Below, one piece after another: positions 26,386 through 38,050 of a DNA stretch of 64,000 nt. The translations under genes were made by a program, and so were the position numbers. A model generated the notes under the pieces. It did not search any database, was not told the origin of the DNA, and worked only from the letters and a program-made list of their open reading frames with translations. Within the stretch, counting starts at the first letter, position 1, and every line of letters begins with the position of its first letter. Source of the stretch: Angiostrongylus vasorum (lineage: Eukaryota; Nematoda; Chromadorea; Rhabditida; Metastrongylidae); contig JADANN010000197.1 in the NCBI GenBank assembly GCA_018806985.1, positions 141,501 to 205,500 of the forward strand, written 5' to 3'.

Positions 26386-26601
26386 TCATGTTTTTGAAGT
26401 AAACAAACTCGTCCGAATTTGAATGTGCTGGGCTCGCAAGAACTCATCCGAACACAAAAACAAGTCCTTTGAATGGCTCGTTCCTGTAGTGATGATGCGA
26501 TCGTTCTGACGTCGACGATCAACGGCTAATTCATCATTGAGAAGTTGACCGCATAACATCTGGTCTATGCAGCACATATCGTGCTTTGTGAAGAAGAAAA
26601 G
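26386..26601 (-). CDS. terminal coding exon, unknown
   Basis: After a good acceptor (GTTCTTCTAAAG) the minus strand reads 71 codons to TGA in phase 0: LFFFTKHDMCCIDQMLCGQ, NDELAVDRRRQNDRIITTG, DLFLCSDEFLRAQHIQIRT. The mix of Cys, Asp and Arg and the RNY bias support coding. No upstream exon was joined with confidence, although a coding-like block lies at 26640-26740. Confidence 0.45.
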   Translation of the reverse strand, partial: LFFFTKHDMCCIDQMLCGQLLNDELAVDRRRQNDRIITTGTSHSKDLFLCSDEFLRAQHIQIRTSLFTSKT

Positions 26602-27435
26602 CTTTAGAAGAACGACAATGGAAAAAAAAGATCTGTGCTTGGATAAAAGGACAATGACAGCTAGTCATATGGGATCCGGAAGCATTCCATTGACCGTTGT
26701 GGAAAAAAAAGCTCACAACAGAAATTTGTCGTCGATTCCGTAAAGGCCTATTGGGAGAAGAATAACGTGAGTTTATCACCATTCAAAATTTTGAAAATGA
26801 CCAATGTATGGTAAGAAAGGTTTTGTTTATAGGCAATATTTTTTTCAAAATATAAAAAGGAATCCCCGTGGCGTGGACCACTGGGACGTGTTGAAGTAAT
26901 TCTATAGTAATTTAATGCTGTACTTTAATGGTATAGTTGAGCCTTAAGAGCCTTAAGCAGGTGCATCTGTGTAAAAAGAAAGAGAGAGAAAGGTGAGAAA
27001 GAAAAGCACCAAGATTGAAAATGTTCTTACACGATTAACTTATGTCGATATCCCACGGGCTGGTTATTCTCTAGAAATCACAAGCGAAAAAACAAATTAA
27101 TGCGACTATAATTGAGAACTATTCCGTATTTCCACTTTCAAAAAGACATGAATAACAAAGAGCTAGTTAGTCTTTACTCAGCCGTTACTGACAGATTTGT
27201 AGTACAACGTGAAACGGTGCCACAGTAACGAACATAGCTGCTTGCTCTTCTCTTGCCTTAGGCGACCACGTCCTTCGTTCCTTCACCACTCAATCAGTCA
27301 TCTCTATCGGATTTTGTGTAGATAGGGGCACTAATGTGGAGGTCAACTACTACAATACCAGAGCGTGATGACCGTAGTCCATCTCTAAGCAGATATGAAA
27401 ACGAATCATGATTATGATGGTATACTTCCATGACG

Positions 27436-27747
27436 CTAACCAACATCACCCATAGTCATTGTGCTCACTTCATTTCCCGAGGATTGGTGAATCGTTGTCA
27501 TTTTCGTTGTATTGTCTTTCTGCGTGTTACTGAACAACAGCACAACGATGGTTCGACGGCTCCTGAAGGGAAGATTAATCGCTTTGTGTCTGTTGCAGTT
27601 ATCAGCGTTGACGATCAGTTGAATGAGCACCTGTAGATGATGGCGTCGAATTTTTTGATGGATTGAACGACAGCAGACGATGGTGATACGATCACAAATC
27701 GCCTTGGAATCATCAGCGAAATTGTCGCGCACTATCGCCAGCCGCAA
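27436..27747 (-). CDS. coding exon, unknown
   Basis: One of the clearest orphan frames: 103 codons to TAG, RNY-rich throughout (AIVRDNFADDSKAICDRI, IHQKIRRHHLQVLIQLIV, FRSRRTIVVLLFSNTQKD). Just upstream, after CTTCTCGCAG, another frame reads CDDTCRDCGW, so a one-base slip near 27740 may separate the true 5' part. Cys/His content is modest; no family recognised. Confidence 0.5.
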   Translation of the reverse strand: MRLAIVRDNFADDSKAICDRITIVCCRSIHQKIRRHHLQVLIQLIVNADNCNRHKAINLPFRSRRTIVVLLFSNTQKDNTTKMTTIHQSSGNEVSTMTMGDVG

Positions 27748-27920
27748 TCGCGACAGGTGTCATCACATGGTGACTGCGAGAAGAACGTTTTCTCAGCGAA
27801 AACATGAGGGACCTTCTAAAAAACCCGAAAATCTTCAAATCTACCCGATACCGTAATCACATAGATCTATTACTAGAGGTCTAGAAACCTACTAATTGGC
27901 TTCAACAGATTTTTTTTTAC

Positions 27921-28126
27921 CAAGTCCAGAAAAAGTCGCTAAGTAATTCTGCACCATTTTTGGTTCGCCAGGTTGTTACCGAAGGTGTATTTGAATCGTC
28001 AGGTTTATCAGGATATCTATCGACTTTAGGACAGCCAGTGTTGATAAAAGAAACCTCGAGGTTTTTTTGCAAGGGCAGGGAACTTGTTTCTAAAATGATC
28101 AGAAGAGGGTTTCTTGTGCATATCAC
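27921..28126 (-). CDS. coding exon with internal slip, unknown
   Basis: The minus strand ends at a good donor (GGACTTG|GTAAAA) at 27921 and reads CPKVDRYPDKPDDSNTPSV and NGAELLSDFFW. Just upstream a different frame starts with ATG at about 28120 (MHKKPSSDHFRNKFPALAK). The two meet at an A7 run near 28065, consistent with a single-base slip. If so, this is a first coding exon. Product unknown. Confidence 0.45.
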
Positions 28127-28445
28127 TTAGCCACTGTAGTTTTTTAGCCAAAAAATGTTTTTTTTTGTTTTGTTAGTGGGCGTTGGAAAATAACTTTTTT
28201 GAAAGCGACACTTAGGAGCTATTTTTGAAGGAAATAACAGCTATGGAAACATTTTTTGAACTGTACGTAGGAGTACGGTAGAAAAGAATGTTAATTGAAC
28301 ATTTGTCGGATGATTATTTTGAGAAACCACTTGCATAAAATGGAACATTTAAGGTTAGTAGAATTAAAAAACTCGACCATTTTATTTACGGATCAGTTCT
28401 TCTCATTGATCCTGTTCAAACTGGTAGTTCATTGCACTCTGAGAC

Positions 28446-28640
28446 CTTGAAAGTGCTAAAAATGCCAGGCTTGAGCTCGAAGGATTCCCAGAACTTGACG
28501 AACTTCGTGTTTTTTTCATCAAAAGGCGTAGTGAGTTCTGAAAGCGAATTTTGACCAATATATGATCTGAAGCGTAGAATAGAGGAAAAGACGCCGTAAT
28601 CTTCAGAAGAGCTATTCAAATCGATTTGTTTTTTTTCACT
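28446..28640 (-). CDS. coding exon, possibly gag-like
   Basis: Minus-strand frame (NSSSEDYGVFSSILRFRSYI, PFDEKNTKFVKFWESFELK) ending at a possible donor TTCAAG|GTCTCA at 28446. The F-x-x-FWESF pattern is reminiscent of BEL/Pao gag regions, but the match is short and may be chance. Coding texture is good. Confidence 0.4.
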
Positions 28641-29019
28641 TATTCCTCTAAGTTGAAATCACCGGCAGTGAGAGAGTCATGGTGCATGCGTTTTGTCGTC
28701 ACTTAATCCGTTAGCCAGCGGTGTGATCAAAAAGTCGGCCGATCATTCACAAGTAGGTTATGTGTACGGCTAGATGATTGTGTTTCTTCATACACACTTA
28801 GACCAGCACACACACACATGCACACAAGCGAACTTGTGACGGTAACGATTTGGACCATCTGCTCTTCAAACGATACCTACCACAATGGAAAGAATATTGA
28901 CGTTGATGGGAACATCTATGCATGAAAAAGGACAAACTATAGTTTCGAGAGATTCTGAGGCGCATGCAGCAAACAACTTCATCGGGAGCGGTTATTAAAA
29001 AATCGTTTTACATGGATTC

Positions 29020-29285
29020 ACCAGCCCATCTAGTGCAGTGGATAGAGAAACCTGCTTAATGAACACACTTGCTTGTTCGATTTTGCTCCTCGGCCTGACC
29101 ATGCTCTTATCCTTCAGAGGTCGACAGATTTGTATTAGACTTATACGGAAGGGCAAAAATACTAACTTAGTATATCAGTCTTCCACCGTAAGTCATTTTA
29201 TAAGCAAAATATACATTCAGTCACCTTTACGATGCTTAATAAAGTTGAATGCATGACGTATCCCAAAGGGATTGGTCAACGACAA
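29020..29285 (+). mobile_element. family A SINE-like repeat, diverged
   Basis: Plus-strand copy with head CTAGTGCAGTGGATAGAG (A-box like), then diverged body blocks and a recognisable 3' half (GATGCTTAATAAAGTTGAAT, GGGATTGGTCAACG). Confidence 0.6.
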
Positions 29286-29484
29286 AGGCTTCATCATTTT
29301 ACTGAAATTAATTCAGACCATTTTTTACGAGTCCAAACCCCGTAAAATCATGACCGACCAGTATTTAACGGATTTTCCGCGAAAACAGAATCGTTGATGG
29401 TTTCAGTTTATGGATGTACTTTCAGAACTTACGAATTCAATATTAACGGAAGGAGTCACTCTGTTCTTTGTTTTCAAAAAGCTG

Positions 29485-29660
29485 TGTCCAGCTGAGATAT
29501 TTGCAAAACTCTGGACCGCAGGTGCCTATGGTGGGGGAACGAACGCGCTATTGTCCTTTCCGGGGAGTAAGAGTAGAGTTTTGCAAATATCTCAGCTTCG
29601 TTGAAGTTATATTTCGCAATATACCCTGCCATCAAAAAGAGTAGGCAGTAGGCAAAAAGG
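29485..29660. repeat. family C fold-back repeat, short copy
   Basis: Contains the core GACCGCAGGTG-GGGGAACGAACGCGCTATTGTCC and a perfect 22-nt inverted repeat (GCTGAGATATTTGC arm at about 29491; mirror ending at 29600), followed by CCCTGCCATCAAAAAGAGTAG. This is a collapsed version of the larger copies at 34.2, 46.0 and 55.4 kb. Confidence 0.75.
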
Positions 29661-31560
29661 CTAAAGCTGTGTCCAGCTTCCAGTAGATTGTTACTCTGAG
29701 TGGTAGGCTGTGCAAAACTTGCTTTTCGACATGCACAGTTATTTTTACATCAACCCAATGTCATAATTAAATAAGATTCATGGAAACCACCTTGGTTTGG
29801 CAGAAAAAGATAAACGCCTTTCTGTCACGTGAAAAAAATTTTTTCACGCTAATTTAGTGTCTGCTAGTCCGTTGGAGTACAACAGGAGTGAATTCATTGA
29901 CCTATCCCAGCTTGGGTCATAATGTGTTAAGTTACGGTTAAGTGAGGAGTGTACATACACGAACCATTGGCCCGAATTCCAAATTTGGGCAATAGGTCGG
30001 CAAACATGTAGGATGGATTTGGCACTACTGTGTTTCTTCACAAGTATGGAAAAAATTTCGTCACTAAAAGGTGTGCTTAAACGATGTAGAAATAAAGTAG
30101 ACGGAGAAATTAGCAGGAAAAGAAGTCGGCGAGTTTGAAATCAAATGAAAACGGGAGTAAAATATCCTGTTAGGAAGGGGGGTTAACTATTCTGGTATTA
30201 GTTCTTCATGTTTGAGTTTCCGGTTGGTTTCGAAAAGTTCACTGACTGGACTTGGTTTTTTATTTGTAAAATGCTTCATAGTTGAGAAAATCAGAAAGAG
30301 CCCATCGTTATTCTTTTGAAAGCGAAGAAATCATAGACGGTCGAAAAAAGAGAAACATGATTTTCGTGATATGAAAGTCATAGATTTGTAAAGTTTATGA
30401 CATTTAGCATAATCAGGACAAGAAATCTCGATGATCAAGGAAGCTGGTAAACGCTAGAGTGCCAGATATTTGATGGCGTAGGATGTTCGCATCAATGATG
30501 CATGGATGACTATGGATGACTGGATGATTGAAAATGATCAAATGTTGATTAGAAATAACATTACGATCACTCCAGAGGACTTCTAGCAACTACGGTAGCT
30601 GAAAAAATCAGAATCATATGTAGTTGGGTAGAAAGTCACAAGTAAGAACGCTTGGATTAGGAACGGCAAGCCATCACCGAAAGCCCAGTTAAGCTTTCGG
30701 GTCAAAGAATTCACGAATGGAGGCTTATTGCCGACCAACACAATACGCGTTCTTCAGGTGGCATTAGCCAGTCAGTAGAGAAAACGTCGACCGACCGGAT
30801 TTACTGGCAAAGAACACGGCGGTGTTCGGTCCGGGTTGTATAATCCAGAAAAAGGTTAAGTATGTGATTTCCACTGGACACCCTTTCAAGTTTTCACATA
30901 TCTATGAAATGAAAGCAATGAAAAGCTCAGGTCTTAGTTATCTGAAAACGACTGGTTACCTTAATAAGTATTACAATACGGCTTACCATATTGTCCAATA
31001 TGGCTATCAGGGAAGAAAAAAAAGTGACTGGGTTAATTAATTTTTTTAGTCGACTGAAAAGACTTCGTATATGATGCTGATACTATCTATAAGAGAAAAA
31101 AAGCAATTGCTTTATCGATCTATGGTTAGCTATTTACTAGGCTTTGGTAAAAAACGCTTTCTAGAACCTAAATGCTCCAGGAGATCCTAGTAGGACGAAG
31201 TTTTTAGCTTCGTTTAAGTTTATCCGGGCTTTTTGAATCTCATTTTGAACACGCTTGCGGAGACTGCGTACGTACACGGAATGAATTCTAATCGATAATG
31301 AATGAGCGAACTAATCAGTATTATGGCACAACTGGACTACTTTTTTTCAAAATGGCTATCATACATCCTAACTGGGCCGTGTTAGATTAAATATGATCTG
31401 CGTCTTTATATGTCACGCGCGGTTTTGGTAAAAATTTGGAATCGTCGACTTTGTCGCGTACGAGTTTTACTGCGACATCCATCAAAAATTCTGAAATTGC
31501 CACCGTCGTCGTAACCTGGTTACTTACGGTGTTCATTATTTATTATGGTAGATACTAGCG
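29661..31560. other. no supported gene
   Basis: I see no convincing exon or family A-E repeat. A minor tandem (TGGATGACTATGGATGACTG) lies at about 30502-30530. Confidence 0.45.
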
Positions 31561-31593
31561 TCCATCTACTAACCTCGTTGAACTACGGTAGCG

Positions 31594-31776
31594 ATGTTTA
31601 TCAATGACACACCAAGACAGACAGGTTTTAAATTTTCGGCTGACCTGTCCGTCAGGTCGTGTGAGTTGAGAAGTCGAGTTTTTCGCGCGCTCGAGCGCGA
31701 ACGCCAGCGTCTGCAATCGCAGTCGCGACGCAATGCGATCAAATCGCCAATCAGCCAGCTGTCAATTGTGGCTTGA
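31594..31776 (+). CDS. short ORF or exon, unknown
   Basis: An ATG-initiated plus-strand frame of 60 codons ending in TGA. It is strongly basic and Arg/Ser/Gln-rich, with a helical middle (RVFRALERERQRLQSQSRR). Local GC is higher than the surroundings. It could be a complete small protein or an exon; the antisense frame is also open for 125 codons but has poorer composition. Confidence 0.35.
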   Translation: MFINDTPRQTGFKFSADLSVRSCELRSRVFRALERERQRLQSQSRRNAIKSPISQLSIVA

Positions 31777-32159
31777 CAGTGAATAAATTCACCATATGAT
31801 AGTATCGCAATGCGATTGTAATAGCAGATAAGCGACAAGGAACGATTGATTTCGCGCGAAGATTTTACCGTTAATGAATTCGTCAGACTAACGAAAACAA
31901 TTGAGGGATTAGCTAGTTGAGGAATTATGCCAGTAAAATAATGCAATGCATTGTTATTCCACTTTAATACATCACGGCCGCGTTAATTTGCTACACAAAA
32001 AATTAGCTCTACTTGTGGAGTTTGGCCCGCGTCACTTCATGCGGTTTCGTTTTCGCATGTTGTTTTCCGTTGTTGATAAACTTGGACGGTAAGGAGGCTC
32101 AAGAAGAAATCCATACTAAACTAGTATAACATGAAACAAGCTATAAGAAGATGAAAGCT

Positions 32160-32380
32160 AAAAAGTTCTCGGCGTTGATCCGTTCCTGAGGGATGCGCTA
32201 TGCATTCAACTTCATTAAGCATCGTTCGGAAGTGATTGAATGCATATCTGGCCTTTACAATGACTCGCGGTGGCCTATCGATGTATCGAGCCAGTGCTGC
32301 TACCCTCTGGGCCGTGAGCGCGGGGATCGATTCCACGTGTGTTGCAGGGCGCTTCCGACCACTGCGCCGCACGTGCTCTT
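32160..32380 (-). mobile_element. family A SINE with internal deletion
   Basis: Both ends match family A (tail near 32160; head CGTGCGGCGCAGTGGTCGG at the right), but about 60 nt between the ACCCTCT block and the GGGATCGATTCC block are missing compared with the 23.7 and 55.6 kb copies. Confidence 0.85.
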
Positions 32381-33177
32381 ATAAAAAGATAGTGGTCAAG
32401 AATCGTTTATTTATACCAGTAAGATTTTTTCTTCGCTAAGAAAATTTCTTCACCGATTAAAAACGATAATGTCCTTAAAACGCTGGTAGCAACGCATGTC
32501 CTTCGAATTTTGCGTTTTCTTATTTTCGAGTTCTTTGACCTGCAAATTTAATTGGTGAGAAGAGATGAAATAGTTGTAGAAGCTGATTATAGAACAGTGC
32601 AACAAATATGGGTCGTATATGGCTCAGGCAGACAGAACCATGTTAACGGAAATGATTGAGGACTAGTGAAGACCACTGTATTGGTGGTGGCCATGGAACT
32701 GATTCATATAAAAGGACTAAATAAAATGACAAAGTGATGAGAGAAAAAAATGAAGCAAAAATGAATCCACGACTCAGAAAAGGGTTTTTTGTCCATGCTT
32801 TAGTATTTTGTAGAACAGTTTTATAGTGGCTATGATACAAACTTTGTAACAACAAAAAGAACAAATGTCACTTTTGCACGACATCGTGCATGTGTTATGA
32901 TTTTTGCAAAATGAGTAAAAATGCGGAAAAGGAAACAACAAGCAAACTCTGGGATGAGTAGATGAAAGAATGGGTGAGGGATAGGGCTACTGATAATAAA
33001 AATCATTCTTGCACAATGCATCGAACGTCGTTATGGAGTGCAACGGGAAAGTTTCCTCAAAGGAACCTAGTTGTCTCAGAAGATTCTGTACGATAGGTGC
33101 CTTTATTGCTTTTCTTTTAATTTTGCACTCGATTAGGATTAATGTGACGCTCTAGACAGAAGTAATCAATAATTTAT

Positions 33178-33390
33178 ACAGGCCCGACGATTCGATCCTA
33201 CACCCCATGCAAACTAGCTCCTCCATTCTTCGGTAGATAGGAAATCGGTGCCACACTTGTCTTGGAGCGTAGAAACATTTGCTCGGTACATCGGAAGTGC
33301 CAGCTACAAGTTATTGTATAGGCAAGATATACAATCAATTACCTCTCCAGTGCTATGAATGCAAGAGAATGCATGACATCATTATAAGGC
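33178..33390 (+). mobile_element. family A SINE-like repeat, diverged
   Basis: Plus-strand remnant: GACGATTCGATCCTACACC (B-box region), CACACTTGTCTTGGAGCGTAG and TGCTCGGTACATCGG correspond to family A body blocks; the 3' end is shortened. Confidence 0.6.
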
Positions 33391-33596
33391 ACATCAATGT
33401 CAAACCCTTCATGTTTCATCTTTCTTTTTTTTACATCTCAAATGACGTCAAGCTTACATTGCGTTGCTATAGCTGACCACTGGGCAGTACTTCTCAAAAA
33501 TTACTGATTATATATTGGACGTAAGAGGAAATATCGGTGTCTTTTGTTATTTAACGACTTTACTTACTTTTTCTTCCACCAATTCAGTTTTTTCAG

Positions 33597-33799
33597 TTGT
33601 TTGTTGCCATTCGTTAGAAGTTTTTGTTCAGTACCAAGAATATGTACTTCTCGATAGCACTGAGCCTTTTGAGAACCACAATGTCTACCCTAATATAAAT
33701 AGTTATAATAAATTCAAAAGATTAGAAGGAGAGAAGAGAAAACAGAACAATCAGGAAAAGATTCTGAGGTGGTGGAATAATTGTCAACAACGTGAAAGG
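33597..33799 (+). CDS. coding exon, unknown
   Basis: After TTTTTTCAG the plus strand reads 67 codons to AGG|GTATGA: CHSLEVFVQYQEYVLLDSTE, then a polar Asn/Lys-rich region (GEKRKQNNQEKILRWWNN). Phase is 1 in, 0 out. A possible next block at about 33950-34102 is Cys-rich (WQCSECQWCSAENCIDV) and ends in TGA. No family recognised. Confidence 0.5.
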
Positions 33800-33949
33800 G
33801 TATGATTCGGAGTCAGTTGTCATTCTTCCTTCTTGTCTGACCATTTGCGTATCTCTCTATCCGTTTATCTGTCTGTATGTGTCATTGACTGTTTGTTTTG
33901 TTATAAAGACGATAATAGCTTTAAGTTTTTATGTGTCTCTCATCAAACA

Positions 33950-34102
33950 CGCCGACAACATCATTCAGTTCACTTTGTGTGGTCGTTACTGATAGCAAGG
34001 AAGTATTGGCAGTGCTCGGAGTGTCAGTGGTGTTCTGCTGAGAATTGTATTGATGTCAACTGGAGTTGTACTGTAGCAGTATTATTGACTGAATTCAAAT
34101 GA
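33950..34102 (+). CDS. possible Cys-rich terminal exon
   Basis: Plus-strand frame ending in TGA with closely spaced cysteines (CSECQWCSAENC) suggesting a small metal-binding or disulfide segment. No clean acceptor was found; it is placed after the 33.6-33.8 kb exon on the same strand. Confidence 0.3.
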   Translation, partial: RRQHHSVHFVWSLLIARKYWQCSECQWCSAENCIDVNWSCTVAVLLTEFK

Positions 34103-34224
34103 CGAGTATAGGACTACGGGCGTTGTGAATACATATGAAAATTATGGTGGACGTCCATGAATTTTTTCCCGTATTTTGTCCATTTGCCAAAGTCACGTTT
34201 GTGCAGCTGTATCATGGTGTTAAC

Positions 34225-34700
34225 CGTTTTATTTACTGCCTACTATTTTTTAATGGCAGGTATAATGCGAAATATAACTACAACGATGCTGAAATATTTG
34301 CAAAACTCCGGACCGCAGGTGTCTGCGGTGGGGAACGAACGGGCTATTGTCCTTTCCGGGGAGTAACGCGTTCACCACCACATCATGCGGGTCCTTCTGT
34401 TTCAGCCTCCCTTCAGCCTGTTTCTAAAGCCTCAGCTTAACTGGGTTCATTGCCGATTTTCGCTCCCCAGATCAATCCCGATTGCTGATGGCAGAGATTG
34501 ATAGAGCTAGCTGAGAGACAGGCGAAACGAAGGACCCGCATGGTGTGGTGGTGAGCGCGCTACTCCCCGGAAAGGACAATAGCGCGTTCGTTCCCCACCG
34601 CAGACACCTGCGGTCCGGAGTTTTGCAAATATCTCAGCAACGTTGTAGTTGTATCATGGTGTGTCGGCGGCAGCACGACACCAGAGCTACGAAGGCGGTA
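34225..34700. repeat. family C fold-back repeat, large copy
   Basis: Left arm (34225-34390) and right arm (34530-34690) are inverted copies of one module: TTTACTGCC end, GCTGAGATATTTGCAAAACT, CCGGACCGCAGGTGTCTGCG, GGGGAACGAAC, CCTTTCCGGGGAGTAACGCG and GCGGGTCCTTC. The unique middle (34390-34530) reads CTCAGCTTAACTGGGTTCAT, then CTCCCCAGATCAATCCC. This gives a long stem if transcribed. Confidence 0.85.
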
Positions 34701-34846
34701 GTATTACTTGTCAGTAGCTGTGCTAAAATACTTTTCATGAATGATGCTAGGACTACTGCTGTTAATGACACATCACTTCACAGGGCATAAAACACTACTG
34801 ATCTAGGTCGGTTGGTATACTGTTTTGGCACGAATCTAGCCGCTTC

Positions 34847-35228
34847 TTAACGAACTTTGAAAATTTCCAGTGGCTGTTGTAGTCCTACAGATTCTTCGAC
34901 TGAGGTACTGCTTATGAACGAAACTAGAGCCATGTTGCCGGTAGCATCATGCAGCCCTACGTCGAAGGACGAACCACCGAAGTACTGATCATTTGAGTCG
35001 GTTGCGTGCTTTATCGTTTTCGGACGAATGCTACCGCTGGAAATCATTGCAGCATTTAATGCAATAATGGAATGGTAGCAGTACTATCTCAAACTGGTGT
35101 AGGAGACTGGCAGGGTGAAGCAACACGATTTTTTCTCTGATCACATCTATGAAAAGTGTTCGGAGTGTTTCTGCTTTGATTTTAAGGAGAAGAATGTCAA
35201 TTCTGTTCCTTTTTAAATCCGAAGACAA
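34847..35228 (-). CDS. two coding exons, terminal, unknown
   Basis: The first block, 35145-35228+, reads RNRIDILLLKIKAETLRTLF and ends at GAT|GTGATC. After a 61-nt intron (acceptor TTTGAGATAG) the second exon, 35083-34847, reads in phase 0: YHSIIALNAAMISSGSIRPK, SNDQYFGGSSFDVGLHDA, and stops at TAA. Codons are RNY-rich. It may be the 3' end of the gene containing the 37.2-37.5 kb exon (same strand). Product unknown. Confidence 0.45.
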
Positions 35229-36267
35229 AAACCCTAGTAGTTGTCATTGTTGTTGTTGACTGCTATAAGACATTGTACAGGGCTATAAATTTCTAACGAG
35301 AGTACGAATATGCTCGTTAGCTGTCTATCTAGTTTTTGAACAAAACCTCGATATCAATAGCACCAATAATAAAAGTAGTAGTAAAAGCTACGGAATTAAT
35401 AAGAACTACACAATCCAAGTGTCTAAATCGTTTGTAAAGTTCAAAAGGATAAAAAAGAAGATACAACGAGGAATCGTTTTCTCTTTAATACGTGAGAAAT
35501 CGGGAGTATGAAAATCCTGGAACGCAATATTTTGCAACTTATTACAAAGCTCCTTGAAAGAATAATGTTGTAGTATTTCTTGAACAGTTTTTGTATAGCC
35601 CTATTATAAGCTGGTTAACGTTTTTTTTCCTGTAAGAAACAGCAGATTTCTCTACGACACGATGAGAGGAAATCTCCGTTCCAAATCTCTTCCTTTACGT
35701 GGAGCTATTTTTTTTCTTGCTATTAAATGTTCTGTGCATTATTTGAAATGCGGGCTCACAAATCCTACTTTTCTTATGATGATAATAGTAATGGAAGAGC
35801 ACTATCAGTCTTTATGTTAGCAGTTAGTGATAAATGTAGTAAAACATTCGTTCAGTAACATTAGCGCGCGTGCACGCTTCCTGGTTCAATATCCGAGGTA
35901 GACAATGCAAGCCCCTTTCTTCTAACGGAGAAGACGGACTTCGATCTTTTTTTTCATTTAAAAAGAAGGCGAAAAGTTTACTTTTCTATCATGCTATGCT
36001 TGTACTTTGCAGAACTTTCAGATGACACAGTAGGAATCCTTCCACAATGCTTTCATAGTATTTTTTACAAGCAAGAGACGAATGTAGCAGTTTGACACAT
36101 TCCTGCCATCAGAGTACTGCATTCTGTATCCACATTAACGAAAACGATGCACCTAATAAGCCCATCACTTTTCACTTATAATCATCCCTTATCCGCTTAT
36201 CACCACGTCTCAGATAACATCGTTCATCCTTCTTTTTATTGTTCCTTCTTTCCTATGTGAGCCATTG

Positions 36268-36480
36268 GGATGGATAAAACAAAATTTTTTGAGCAATGTA
36301 ACTGAAACGAATGTTTTCAAGTGCAAACTAAATTTGGGAATTTTTCTTGGTTTGTTTTTTTCCCGGAAGCAGTTTTGTCAGCGTTATTTATCCTTTATTT
36401 CAATTTCATCATGCGACGGTGGTTCAGTAAACTTCCTGAAGAACGCCTTCTTAATTGGTAATCAACAGGACGAAGATTAG
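36268..36480 (+). CDS. terminal coding segment, unknown
   Basis: Plus-strand frame ending in TAG (LIGNQQDED) with coding texture in its second half (SSCDGGSVNFLKNAF); the first half is hydrophobic. The start is uncertain. It could be a terminal exon or a short secreted or membrane peptide. Confidence 0.35.
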   Translation, partial: GWIKQNFLSNVTETNVFKCKLNLGIFLGLFFSRKQFCQRYLSFISISSCDGGSVNFLKNAFLIGNQQDED

Positions 36481-37185
36481 TCATCGGGATCTGCCCAAAT
36501 AATGAATCTCAATGGTTATTAGAAAAAGCAAATACAGAAACAATGATACGATTGGAAAGCTTATCACCTGGTAGCAACCATGAAGGGTCCTTTAAGGTTG
36601 GAAGCGGAAATCCGTTAATAATTTCATACTGTCGCCTTCACTGTGTCAATGTACTTTTTAATAAGTTTCTTTTGCACTTTTCTAACGGCAAAAACATACA
36701 AAAGAAAGATAAATGAATTGCTGTATTGGACTTTTAAGGGAACTCTTTTTCAGATTTGATATGATAACAAAAGGAGCCAAAGTTTGTTTTTTTTGACTGA
36801 AAACTCAAATGTTTAGAATCTTTTTTTCTTCTATTCCCTAAAATATCATCATTCCAATAGGCGTCTTCTGGAAAAAGTAGCTTGATGCTTGGATTTGAGC
36901 TATTTCAGCGTTACAGATCGACGCTGTATGTGAAGTATACGTATTGATCGTTCGTTACAACAACATATTTTTGCATGTGAACTTTTTCAAAAAGACTTCA
37001 AATTTCGATAAGGCCTTTTTAGTTGGTGAAGATTTTCGGTCGAAATCGAATGAACAGACTTGTATATAATGTTTTTTGGTTATAATTAGCATGCTGGATA
37101 TGCTACTATAAAATAATCCCCCTTTTCGCAATGCTTTTCGATTTTTTCTTTCTACAACAAAGATATTTTTCGTTAGCTAGTTTAC

Positions 37186-37475
37186 CATGCCGTTAAGAAA
37201 TTGTACATGAAACCAGTCTTCGTCATTTGCATTTTGCAAAATGCCTAGGCCTACGCACATATTTCCGTCTACCGTAGTATTTTTTATTGCTTGATGAAGT
37301 TTAAGCAAACAATGCAATGGTGGTCTTGGCAGAGCACGGAAATGATTATGAAGATAATCGTAACGATCAGCGATAACGTTCTTTGTCACAGCGTCAACAT
37401 TGTTGACGACTGAAACTGTCGTAGGATAAAAAATGTCAACGACGTACATACTTTGGCCTAATTTGAATCTTCGTG
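37186..37475 (-). CDS. coding exon, unknown
   Basis: Bounded by a strong acceptor (TTTTTTTTTAAG) at 37475 and a donor (GGCATG|GTAAAC) at 37186, this gives 96 codons in phase. Sequence: FYPTTVSVVNNVDAVTKNV, RYDYLHNHFRALPRPPLH, GLGILQNANDEDWFHVQFL. The DEDWFHVQFL ending recalls beta-strands of small barrel (Tudor-like) domains, but I do not claim it. A good exon model with no family name. Confidence 0.55.
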
Positions 37476-37989
37476 CTTAAAAAAAAAGAGGATCGGCAGA
37501 AGATTCGAAGTCTAAAGTGAATAAATGGTCATCTTCTACTGAGCATTCGAATTTTTATATGATTTGAATTGTTTTTAGTGACTTGGAGTAGAGTTGCTAG
37601 AGCCAACTGTAGGAGTTCTGCACGTTCTCACTTACACTAGAGTGGTTTTTAAAGCTTTCTGTTTAGAGGGAAATATAAGTCGAAGTTGTCGGTGATTTAC
37701 TATTGTAAAACATTAAGCGGGCTTTTTTGCCTAAAGTATTTTCTAAATTTTTTCTACACTTTACAAATTGTGCCTAGTAGAGAGCCTAGGTCGTAAAAGG
37801 GCTCAAGATGTTCGATCTGGTACGAATTCGTTCGATTATTAAAATAATCGATATGTTTGAGCAGAAGCGAATTTGGACAAATATTTATTCTATAGCAAGA
37901 AGTTTTTCACACGATTTGAATTGTTCATGTCGAACTTAGCAATTTGGGCAGGTCGTTTGTCATCTAACCACAACCGCCACTTATCGTCG

Positions 37990-37998
37990 TCAAGTTGT

Positions 37999-38030
<32 letters not shown>

Positions 38031-38050
38031 TCGCCATCGTTGTCGGCATC
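37990..38050. repeat. (GTC)n triplet tract
   Basis: Imperfect GTC/GAC triplets with CGC and CAT interruptions. In one minus-strand frame it would encode an Asp/Gly run, in a plus-strand frame an Arg run. There is no independent evidence that either is translated. Confidence 0.85.

Noticed and set aside
31569..31946. 125-codon minus-strand ORF
   Set aside because: The antisense plus-strand frame at 31594-31776 has an ATG, a stop and better codon texture; kept only as an alternative.
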